A DNA stretch of 64,000 bases from Planctomycetaceae bacterium (GTDB lineage Bacteria; Planctomycetota; Planctomycetia; Planctomycetales; Planctomycetaceae), in NCBI GenBank assembly GCA_041398825.1, contig JAWKTX010000001.1, forward strand, positions 124,001-188,000, written 5' to 3'. Shown one piece after another: positions 17,306 through 26,300 of the stretch. Each line of letters starts with the position of its first letter. Position 1 is the stretch's first letter. The notes under the pieces are model-generated. The model was not told where the DNA came from. It ran no database searches and worked only from the letters and a program-made list of their open reading frames with translations. The translations under genes and the position numbers were made by a program.

Positions 17306-18271
17306 ATGAAAGCACGCCAGAAACGCGGTTTCACCCTGATTGAATTGCTGGTCGTCATCGCCATCATTGCTATTCTGATTGCTCTTCTGCTGCCGGCCGT
17401 GCAGCAGGCACGCGAGGCCGCCCGCCGCACACAATGCAAGAACAACCTCAAACAATGGGGGCTGGCACTTCATAATTACCACGATGTTTACAACTCATTC
17501 CCCATTGGGGCGATGGGCCTGAACAACTCCGGCACAAACCCCGTCAATAACTTTGGTTTCCATGTGCGGCTGTTGCCATACATTGAGCAGACTGGCATGT
17601 ACCAGGCGTTTAATTTCAACAAGCACTACGACGACAAAGTTGTCAATGGGACATTTTCGAACTACACACTGAAGGAACAGCGTTTTCCACTGCAGTTCTG
17701 TCCCAGTGCCCGCACGGCAGATCAAACGAATACCGAAGGCTCCGGAGCAACTGCACACACTTACACAACGATTCATTACTACGGCGTAGCGGGTGCAAAG
17801 GGTCCACGTCCGGCTCCGGCTTCAGGCAATTATTCACACGTTGGAAATACGACTTCTGACCACGGTGGCTTTGCTCAGAATGGTCTGTTGGTACGTAACA
17901 AGCACCTGAAGTTCCGTGACGTCACGGATGGCACTTCAAACACAATGGCGATGGGCGAGATCTCTTCCGAAAACTATGCGGGATGGAACAAGAGTTATCG
18001 TGCCTGGACCCAGGGAGCGAGTAACGCCAATGGGAATGGCGCCAGCTACGCGGTCAAGAATGTAACCTTTCCAATCTCCAAGACATCCGGATACGTGGGC
18101 GGTAACGCAACACGTTTGTTCAATGATGTCCGGTTTGGAAGCCAGCATACCGGCGGTGCGCAGTTTGCCATGGGGGACGGAACAGTCCGCTTCGTCTCCG
18201 AGAATATTGACTTCGGTCTCTATCAGAGTCTCGCCAGTATCGGGGGAGGTGAAGTGGCAACTCTGGAATAG
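17306..18271 (+). CDS. DUF1559 pseudopilin-like protein (3)
   Basis: Protein of 321 residues from the ATG at 17306, preceded by AAAGG. The leader MKARQKRG precedes FTLIELLVVIAII, then PAVQQAREAARRTQCKNNLKQWGLALHNYHD, and the C-terminus has HTGGAQFAMGDGTVRFVSEN. Third gene of the cassette, 55 bases after the first lipoprotein gene. It shares the N-terminal 60 residues almost exactly with copies 1 and 2 but diverges strongly in the middle, the usual pattern of this family. Confidence 0.93.
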   Translation: MKARQKRGFTLIELLVVIAIIAILIALLLPAVQQAREAARRTQCKNNLKQWGLALHNYHDVYNSFPIGAMGLNNSGTNPVNNFGFHVRLLPYIEQTGMYQAFNFNKHYDDKVVNGTFSNYTLKEQRFPLQFCPSARTADQTNTEGSGATAHTYTTIHYYGVAGAKGPRPAPASGNYSHVGNTTSDHGGFAQNGLLVRNKHLKFRDVTDGTSNTMAMGEISSENYAGWNKSYRAWTQGASNANGNGASYAVKNVTFPISKTSGYVGGNATRLFNDVRFGSQHTGGAQFAMGDGTVRFVSENIDFGLYQSLASIGGGEVATLE

Positions 18272-18296
18272 AGTAGTCATTTCTGAATCGAAACTC

Positions 18297-18327
18297 GGGG
18301 AAGCGCTCGCAGGGTGCTTCCCTTTTT
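18297..18327 (+). terminator. Intrinsic terminator after pseudopilin 3
   Basis: GGGAAGC (18298-18304) pairs with GCTTCCC (18316-18322), followed directly by TTTTTC. It lies 26 bases past the pseudopilin stop and before the second lipoprotein gene. It may end most transcripts, giving the last gene lower expression, or the last gene has its own promoter. Confidence 0.8.
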
Positions 18328-18368
18328 CATTATGTGTCCGTGTCTGAATCTCTCTGGAGAGCTGACCA

Positions 18369-18824
18369 ATGAAGGTTAAGCAGTGTCACTTCTTGTTTTT
18401 TGCCGTTATTGCGATTGGTTGCGGCGGTGGTCTCAAGGTCAATGATTTGAGCGGGGATGTCAGGTTCGACGGGAAACCAATCGTCTATGGGCAGATTGAG
18501 TTCATTCCCAAGGCAAATCTTTCAGACGAAAATCCAACTGGCGTTGCTGAAATTGTCGATGGAAAATTCGATACCTCTCTTGAGGGTGGCAAAGGGGTGC
18601 TGTTCGGGAGCCACACTGTTCGGGTGACGGCTTACGAGAGTCGACCGGTTCCCGCAAGCGAGGATGAAACGGCGGAGTCGGAGTCTCAACCGCCGATTTG
18701 CCTTGGTTACCCGATCGAGATGGATATTCAGGAGACAACGCTGAGTATTGATGTTCCGTTGCAGGCAAAAGGGTTCAATATGTTCGGCTCTGAAATTCAG
18801 TCGCGCGGACGCAATGACCCATGA
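18369..18824 (+). CDS. Small envelope lipoprotein (2)
   Basis: Protein of 151 residues. The N-terminus is hydrophobic and ends in AIGCGGG, a good lipobox with Cys as the lipidation site. The rest is beta-rich (LSGDVRFDGKPIVYGQIEFIPKA, GVLFGSHTVRVTAYESR), similar in plan to lipoprotein 1 but with low identity. It follows pseudopilin 3 after a terminator-like hairpin and completes a repeated pseudopilin-lipoprotein arrangement. Function unknown; an envelope partner of the pseudopilins is possible. Confidence 0.82.
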   Translation: MKVKQCHFLFFAVIAIGCGGGLKVNDLSGDVRFDGKPIVYGQIEFIPKANLSDENPTGVAEIVDGKFDTSLEGGKGVLFGSHTVRVTAYESRPVPASEDETAESESQPPICLGYPIEMDIQETTLSIDVPLQAKGFNMFGSEIQSRGRNDP

Positions 18825-18921
18825 GCCCCGCGTTTCCGGGTATTGCCTGCACGATGAATTCGTTACTGTTCCAACTTCATTTAAGGTGACGACGGGCAGT
18901 AAGCAGAGTGGACAGGCAAAG

Positions 18922-19725
18922 ATGACGACCGTTAATGTTGATGAAGTGATTCTGGACCAGTGGTTGAGCACCGCAATTCGCGCTGCGAAAGTTGGTGGCG
19001 AAGTCTTACAGTCATGGATTGGCCGATTCTCCGTTCGCGAAAAGAGTCGGGCTAACCTGGTGACTGAGGCGGATGAAGCCTCTCAGGCTGCGATTGTTTC
19101 GGTGATTTCCGAAGCCTTCCCTGACCATGGATTCCTTGGAGAAGAGGGCCTCAACCGTCGTGACGGTGAGACCGGAAATCACTGCTTTTGGATTATCGAC
19201 CCACTCGACGGCACATCAAATTATGTGCACGGCTTCCCTTATTACGCTGTATCGATTGCACTTTATGCCAACCAGCAGCTGCAGGTTGGTGTGATCTACG
19301 ACCCAACGCGCGATGATGTTTTTGCGGCCAGCCAAGGCGGTGGTGCGACTTTGAACGGAAAGACAATCACCACGAGCGGTACGACGGAAGCCGGTCAGTG
19401 TTTTGCTATGGCAAGTCTTCCGATTGCAGCTGATCCCGCGAATCCAGCTGTGCGAAGATTCCTGACAGCACTGCCTCGCCTTCAAACCGTACAAAGGACC
19501 GGTTCAGCAGCAATGAACCTGGCAAGTGTTGCGGCGGGCAGGGCGGATGCCTTCTGGTCAACGAGTCTTCATCCCTGGGACATTGCTGCGGGAGTTCTGC
19601 TGGTGAAGGAAGCCGGGGGCAGTGTTACAACGCTATCTGGCGGCGCAATTGACATTTTCGCGCCAGACATCCTGGTCGCCAGCAGCGTTGAACTACAACA
19701 GGAATTGACAGCCGTTCTTGGCTGA
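18922..19725 (+). CDS. Inositol-monophosphatase-family phosphatase
   Basis: Protein of 267 residues from the ATG at 18922 (AGGCAAAG upstream); the frame is open back to 18748, overlapping the lipoprotein gene. Metal-binding motifs of the family are present: GEEG, DPLDGTSNYVHGFP (consensus DPLDGTxN), and the C-terminal HPWDIAAG. The family hydrolyses small phosphate esters such as inositol 1-phosphate, histidinol phosphate or PAP with magnesium; the substrate here cannot be told. Cytosolic. It lies between the lipoprotein cassette and the giant membrane proteins, with 128 bases to the latter. Confidence 0.92.
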   Translation: MTTVNVDEVILDQWLSTAIRAAKVGGEVLQSWIGRFSVREKSRANLVTEADEASQAAIVSVISEAFPDHGFLGEEGLNRRDGETGNHCFWIIDPLDGTSNYVHGFPYYAVSIALYANQQLQVGVIYDPTRDDVFAASQGGGATLNGKTITTSGTTEAGQCFAMASLPIAADPANPAVRRFLTALPRLQTVQRTGSAAMNLASVAAGRADAFWSTSLHPWDIAAGVLLVKEAGGSVTTLSGGAIDIFAPDILVASSVELQQELTAVLG

Positions 19726-19853
19726 TTACATTCGGCAGCTTCTCCAGCCCTCGTTTACCGCCTAAACTTAACCGTGGGTCCAGCGGATTCGGTTCGCCAA
19801 TTCCGTGGGTCTCCGGTTTTGATGAAAGCACGTATACGGAAACGGCGGGACCA

Positions 19854-22800
19854 GTGACGGTTATTGATAGACATCGATACGTCCGTTCAGGTCGCAGGAC
19901 ATTCTTCCTGACGATTCTGCTCCTGTTCTGTCAGACTCCGACGCTGATTGTCTCGGCAGCAGTCCCGGCTCAATCGGGTGGCGATGGCGATGGTCCCGCA
20001 GATGGTCTTGCCGACGGCTTGAAATCGGATGCGCTGGAATCCGATTCAGAACAGCTTTTGATTCGCACAAAGTCAGGCGACTTGATTCCTGTCGATCAGA
20101 TTCTGGGGCCTGGCTATTCCGGGTTGGCGGGCGAATTGCTGGAGCGAGTTCGGGAGCAAAGATCTATTCCGGACGTTCATATTGCGGACCTTGAGATTGC
20201 CGGAACGATTCAATCCGACGTTGTTCACATTCAGGCTGACCTGAAGATTCAGGTCAATCGTAAGCAGGAATGGGTGACGGTGCCAATTGCGTTCAGCGAT
20301 TTGCACATCACTGGTTTTTCGCACGAATCGGCCGCGTCGGACGCAGAGCAGGTCCCTGACATGTCGGAATCGACGCAGAAGCGGTGGCATCTTTACGGGG
20401 CGGGGTTGCATACGATTCATCTGAAGATGATTGGTAAATCAAGACCGCAATCACCGACAGGGCACTCGCTGAATCTGAATCTCCCTCGTGCAACACAATC
20501 GCATGCGGCCTTTACTTTTGAGTCTCCTGTAGAGATCCAGCGTTTGTCGACTGAAGCGGTTTCCAGGCCGGGGCGAACTCCGGTTGGAGTGACCTCCATA
20601 GAGTTCTGGGGGCTGGAGCCTGCCTTTGGCATGAGTTGGATTGAGGTTGTGACTCAGGTCATACGGAAGCCTGTTGTTCAAATTCAGAACAACAGAATGA
20701 AGCTTGACCTGACGACCATTCCCGTGACTTTGTCCGGGACGCAGACATTACAAATCAGCGTCAGTAGTATCTCGCAGTTTCGAATGCAGTTTCCACCAGG
20801 CTTCGAGCTGCTCGAACTGATTGTGCGAAACCAGGCCGGTGTATCCGTACTGGATGAGTATCGCGAAACAAAGAACCAGAACGGGCAGGAAGTTGAAGTA
20901 ATTCTTCCAGCTCCGACGGAGGGGCTCTTAACGGTTACGTATGATCTGCAGCTGACCAATCGCCTGTTTCCGCAGGATATCCAGGTCCGTCTGCCTGTGC
21001 TTCCGGATGCAAACATTCAGTCGGGCGATCTGGATATCCTGATTCCCCAGGGGCTTCTGGTGAAGCAAACAGAGGTGGAGGGGGCTCAACGACGCCGTGT
21101 TTCGAATGAGACGGACGGCAGTATTGCAGCGACTGCTTTCCGCATGAGATCTGCCGACTCTTCCATCACTCTGCACGTTGAAGAGATTGAAGCGCACTAC
21201 GCTGTCTCACCGGAAATGGTGTTTCGTCCGGATGAGGCCAATGTCTTGCTGAAGGCTCGTTTCCCGGTGAACGTCCTTCGAGGGTCACTGCTGGATTTGA
21301 ATCTGAAATGGCCGGGTTATACAGGAAGCGAATGGAAGATCCTGCCAGGCACGACTCAGCTGGTCACAGAAAAGAGCCGGATTCCGTTGTCTCCGGAATT
21401 CACAACAGACGATACCGATTACTTTCGGCTGACGTTTCCGGAGCGACAGTCTGGTCAGTTCTTTGTGGAATTTGAGGCGTTTGCACCGCTGACGGCAATT
21501 CGGACAAATACGAATCCAATGATTTGTCCGCAGGTGGCATCGCGTTCGAATGAGGCCGTTGTCATCACCACAATTGAATCGGACGATTACTCTCTTCAGC
21601 CGATTGATGCGCAGACATCGCGTCCACTGGCGTCAGCACCTTATCGAACCTCTGCTGCAACGACTCAGCAGGAGCCCAGCGATTCGCAAACATGGATTCT
21701 GGATAGCCAGGACACTGAGTTCTGGTTTGATATCACGTCGCAGGCCGCCTCTGTTACTGCGGAAATGATTGTCGGTCTGGCGCGAGAAGAATCCGGAATT
21801 GGTGTCCATCAGGAAATTGACTTTTCGATTGATCATCGAGATATCAGCAGCATCCTGCTGGATGTACCGGACGGAATTCAGCCAATTGTTCACGTTGCAG
21901 GCGAAGAGCAACCGCTTCGGGCGACAATTGAATCGTCGACGAGCCGAAGTTACCGGCTCCCCACGGCAAGACGAGGGCTTCTGCGTTTACTGGTCGATTA
22001 TCTTGTACCGGTCACTGGAACGAACGTGGGGAAACCTTTGCCGCTGGACCTTCACCTTGTCGTGCCACAACCTCAGAGCTGTGAATTGCTCCGGTCCGAA
22101 GTAGGGGCAGATATTTCCTCGGGAATCAGAGTCTCTGGTGATTCCGGCTGGCGCCCCGTTTATTCAGAGTCCTTCGAGTCTGCCTGGCAAAAGCAGGGGC
22201 GAACCGATGTTGTTCCTGTCGAGATTCGTCTGGCAGCTCCGCTAAATGACTATAGTCTGCCCGAGTTGATATTCAGCAAGACCACTCTGGCCGGCAACGA
22301 AGCGATTACTCGGACGCAGGCTGTGTTTGCCCGTTATCCGGAAAGCTTTAGTTTTTGGTTGCCCTCGGATGTCGCCCCGCGTCAGGTTCTTGTGAATTCT
22401 GTGCCTGTCGAAAAACTCGCCAGGGTCTTCGACGAGTACCCTGCAACCGGGGGCGTCCGGTGGTCGATCATTTTCAGAGATGACGTTGAAGGAAGCGATC
22501 CCGGATCGATCAGTCAGGGCATTGGAAACACTGCCGCGGATGACCATCCGACCGCCTGCGTCGTGGAAATTGTTACGAATCAGGATGCTGCGGCAGAATC
22601 GAATCTGTTGTCGGACCTGAGTATTCGACGACCCCAATTCGGCGATACTGACTCCATTATGCTGGGTGTCTGGTTCTTTGAATCAAATGATGCCGTGCGA
22701 GTGGTCGGGCAGGGCGAAGCCGATCAGAGCTTTCCGCGATCGCATCTTTCAGGTTTCCCATTGAGTCTGGGGGTTAACGAAACCCTCGAAATCGATGCTT

Positions 22801-23312
22801 TATTGTCTGCCTGCAGCGAACCGGTCCGTGCACAGGGGAAAGTTGGTATCGACACCTGGCTGCATGGTAGTCAGTCGCGGCCCGACGTGTTCTTCGTTTC
22901 CGGCAGTTCATCCGCACTGGAAATCAAACTGTTGCCGCGAATGTCTTTGCTGCTGTTAACGGCCATTGTGTGCCTGGTGACATTCATCCCTGGCCTGTTT
23001 CTGCCACGGAACCTCTTGTTTGTTCCATTGGTCATTGTCATTGCGGCAGCACCCGCTTTATTTCTGTATATGCCGCAATGGAGCGTGGTTCTGCTTCCTT
23101 ACGCGGTAACAGGGTTGTTGACAGGTTCAACGGCCGTCTTCTTTCATCGGATTTCCACCGATCGTGGTATGCGTTTCAGCACGAAGCCTCGACCGGGCGA
23201 TGCCCTGACTGTTTTTGGCATGTCGGGGTTTCTGGGAGGCAGTTCGGTAGCCGACAAGAGCGATCTGGTGATACCGGGAGTGCCGGATCGTTCAGGGGCG
23301 GGGATCCGATGA
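19854..23312 (+). CDS. Giant exported membrane protein A (1152 aa), unknown family
   Basis: Unrecognised protein of 1152 residues. The start is a GTG at 19854. An N-terminal signal peptide follows an RSGRR positive stretch (TFFLTILLLFCQTPTLIVSAA). About 1000 extracytoplasmic residues then follow, strongly beta-like with alternating hydrophobic residues and few Cys. A cluster of about three membrane segments spans residues 1030-1100, with a tail of about 50 residues. Repeating themes such as WVTVPIAFSDLHI, HTIHLKMIG and LTVTYDLQLTNRLFPQDIQVRLP suggest tandem beta-sandwich domains. The stop overlaps the next start as ATGA, so the pair is probably translated together and may form a complex. No catalytic motif or named domain is visible. 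I infer a periplasmic scaffold, not an enzyme. Confidence 0.85.
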   Translation: MTVIDRHRYVRSGRRTFFLTILLLFCQTPTLIVSAAVPAQSGGDGDGPADGLADGLKSDALESDSEQLLIRTKSGDLIPVDQILGPGYSGLAGELLERVREQRSIPDVHIADLEIAGTIQSDVVHIQADLKIQVNRKQEWVTVPIAFSDLHITGFSHESAASDAEQVPDMSESTQKRWHLYGAGLHTIHLKMIGKSRPQSPTGHSLNLNLPRATQSHAAFTFESPVEIQRLSTEAVSRPGRTPVGVTSIEFWGLEPAFGMSWIEVVTQVIRKPVVQIQNNRMKLDLTTIPVTLSGTQTLQISVSSISQFRMQFPPGFELLELIVRNQAGVSVLDEYRETKNQNGQEVEVILPAPTEGLLTVTYDLQLTNRLFPQDIQVRLPVLPDANIQSGDLDILIPQGLLVKQTEVEGAQRRRVSNETDGSIAATAFRMRSADSSITLHVEEIEAHYAVSPEMVFRPDEANVLLKARFPVNVLRGSLLDLNLKWPGYTGSEWKILPGTTQLVTEKSRIPLSPEFTTDDTDYFRLTFPERQSGQFFVEFEAFAPLTAIRTNTNPMICPQVASRSNEAVVITTIESDDYSLQPIDAQTSRPLASAPYRTSAATTQQEPSDSQTWILDSQDTEFWFDITSQAASVTAEMIVGLAREESGIGVHQEIDFSIDHRDISSILLDVPDGIQPIVHVAGEEQPLRATIESSTSRSYRLPTARRGLLRLLVDYLVPVTGTNVGKPLPLDLHLVVPQPQSCELLRSEVGADISSGIRVSGDSGWRPVYSESFESAWQKQGRTDVVPVEIRLAAPLNDYSLPELIFSKTTLAGNEAITRTQAVFARYPESFSFWLPSDVAPRQVLVNSVPVEKLARVFDEYPATGGVRWSIIFRDDVEGSDPGSISQGIGNTAADDHPTACVVEIVTNQDAAAESNLLSDLSIRRPQFGDTDSIMLGVWFFESNDAVRVVGQGEADQSFPRSHLSGFPLSLGVNETLEIDALLSACSEPVRAQGKVGIDTWLHGSQSRPDVFFVSGSSSALEIKLLPRMSLLLLTAIVCLVTFIPGLFLPRNLLFVPLVIVIAAAPALFLYMPQWSVVLLPYAVTGLLTGSTAVFFHRISTDRGMRFSTKPRPGDALTVFGMSGFLGGSSVADKSDLVIPGVPDRSGAGIR

Positions 23313-26300
23313 TGATCCGAGCTTTCTGCCTTATTTTCGTGCTGCAGGCTGCTGGAAACTGTTTCGCTCAGATCCCGGCGATTCCATCTGATCAGGTGGT
23401 TGCAGAAAATCAGACGGTCCCCGGCGTTGTTCGGCCGAATGCTCCTTCGGCAGAAATCCCTTCGATTGCTCCGGATCAGCTTCAGCAGTTAATGGAAAGG
23501 CAGAAATGGGTGCCAGTTCCCCTGTCGGTGGCACAGCAGATTGCCAAACACATCGGGAAGCCTGCAGATGCAGATGCCGTCGTGCGACCAAATCGAATTC
23601 GGGAGGCCATCTACCGCGCGACACTGTCCGGCAGCCAGCTGACACAGGGGCAAATAGAACTCACAGTGCAACCACCAACAGAGGCTGATCGCCCCGATTT
23701 GTTAATGCTTGGGATCGTCAATTTGAATGATTTATCCATGGAGGCTGAACACCGGGAAGTTACGATTGCTTCAGACGACGATCATCGACTGTTCCTGCTG
23801 AAGGCTGGATACGCACAAAAGATTATCGGTCACTGGTCGATTGACGGGGCTGTCACTGGAGATGTGACGACATTTCGTATGGAGTTGCCTGAAGCAACGA
23901 TCAGCCGCATTGAGTTAACGACTTCCTCAGAAACGATTGTTACCAGCCCAAACGCACTTGTTCTTGGGCCTGAAGAGCGTTCTGAATCTGAATCGGCGTG
24001 GGTACTGCTTCCGAATTCTTCCAGCCGCGTCACGATCGGGTGTCGAAGAAAACGCTGGACACGTTCCGGTATCCCTTTGTCTCTGATGAAGCTGACAGAG
24101 AACCACGTTGCAACGGGCGACACGATGATCTCACAGTGGTCATTGACCCTGACACCAGAGCTGCAAAGCACAGATGTACTGAGCGTAACCCTTCCCGATC
24201 GTCTCCATGTCACTGATGTCCTGTTAAACGACAACCAGCCTATGGTGTGGGATCGCCAGTCAGATGTCTCGAATGCATCGACGAATCCACCCTCAACCGA
24301 AAAGGATTCTGTGGATGGCAATTCGGTGCCCTTAACGCCTGCGAATCCGGATGATGATGCTGCAATGCGGGATTCGCAGCAACAACTGAACATTCAGTTG
24401 CCGCAACTTGCGAGTACATTGTCAATCAGCATCCAGGCAACGTCTGCATTACCAACATCCAGCAACTGGCCGGTGCCGCTGCTTAAACCGCTTCAATGGC
24501 GGAGGAAAGCTGATGGTGCGAATGGTGCTGTGCTTATGCCGACATCACTTGTGCGAGTCACTTTGCCGGCGGGGATAGAACTGGATAGTTGGCGTTTGAC
24601 GGGCATGCAGGAACTGGATGTGAATGCCGGGCAGGAAAATGCCGTCATTTATCAACTCACACGCTTCGTAAACGAAGCCAGTGCAGTGGCTCGGATCTCG
24701 GCCAGTGACGCATCAACGACGGAAACCGTTGTTTCGATCCTGGAGCAGTCTGGCAGAGTGCTCACTGCAAACTGTCTTGTGAACGTGCGATGCGAACAGG
24801 GCATCGCAACGGACTTATACTGGGACATTCAGCCCGGCTGGGATGTCATTGGGGCTCGCTATGCATCCAATAGCCGCGCATTGTTTTTCGAGTTTGACCG
24901 AAGCGGAAAAGCTACGGCAAGTCGTCAACTGCAGATACATTTGCCCGAGCCGATTGAATCGGGATCCAGCCGCGTTGTGCAGTTGTCGCTTCAGCAGTCC
25001 GATCTTGCAGACGTGACACCGATTCTTCAGCCTTTCGTTGCACGTGACAAAAGGAATCGGCCATTCAGTTATACTTTGGTCACTCCCGACGTTGTGGCGA
25101 CATTACCAGCGATTGAACAGGTAAAGAATCCTTCTTTTTCGCTCACGGAACTGACAACGGCTAACGGTTGGCTGGCTGCACAGACCATTCCGGCCCGCAC
25201 AATTGTTTTTGACGACCGCCTCAATGATTTGTCTTTGCTGAAATCCTCCGCTCGTCAGCCATCCGAGCGGCCTGCGATTGAGGTACAGGACTTACGCTGC
25301 CGGATTCAGGTCGAAGGCGAGTTCCTGAAGGAAGTGACACTTATCCGGCTTGCTCCTGCGGAATCGGATCACACGGTACCGTTCCTGCTGCCTGCCCGGG
25401 AAGGTGCTGAAACCTTTCGCTGGTCTGTGGACGGGAAGAATGTCGATGCCGCTCAAAGGGGGGATGATTCCGGAGAATGGCGGACCTTTATGGTTCCAGT
25501 CCCCGGCGGAAACGATAATTCTCCTGGTCGTGAAGTTACCTTTGAGTCCACGCGACATCTCGATGATGTTCGACATGCCATGCTGGCAGTGCCGTTGCCT
25601 GATGCCGGCGTTTCGGGTGTCCTTTCCATTGACGCTTCCGAACAGTTTCGCATTCTTCCTGAGGCACTTTCCCAGGCTGCTTCTGCTGATTCTTCAAATG
25701 AAGATGGGGCTCTGGCACTGTCGGAATGGTTGCTTCCAGCGTCTCCGCGAAGAATTCGGCTGGTCATTGAACGCAGCGGAGGCAGCAACCACCGTCCGGC
25801 GTTTGTATCCCATATCTTTCACATTTTTGATGTTCGTGATGATCAGGTCCGACACCAGCGTGTGGCGATCGGGCAGCTTTCTGAGTCTGCCTTGTTGAAT
25901 ACGGTAAGAATTGAAGAGGACTTCGCAACTTCATCGAAGGTCTTCATTGATGGACGCCGAGTTGCAATTCTCAGCCCTGGTGCAGAGTCGGCCGTGCCTG
26001 TTCCGTCTGACTCTGCCGAGTGCAGGATTGTGGTAATCGCCGACCCCGTATTTTCGGTGACGAATGGATTCAGTCGACTGGCACTGAAGGAAGTTTCAGG
26101 GGACCCCCGTGTTGATCATCGATGCACTCACCATATCCTCGTTTCTCCCGAAATGCAGATTCGTTCTCCAGATGCGCAGTGGCAGACGTCCGCCTCCGTT
26201 GATGTTCTGGGGATGATGAGTACTGTTGCGGGCGACTTGCTGAACCGTGTCTCTGGCAATGAAGTATCACGCGGGTTGGTCAGTCGTTCAGGAGAGAATT

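Noticed and set aside
19822..19857. An 11-codon frame (MKARIRKRRDQ) overlapping the GTG start of giant gene A
   Set aside because: It could be a leader peptide coupling translation, but it lacks a clear ribosome site and such short frames occur by chance.
22970..23308. Extended start of giant protein B
   Set aside because: It overlaps the membrane cluster of gene A in another frame; the ATG at 23309 gives a clean signal peptide and an ATGA overlap.
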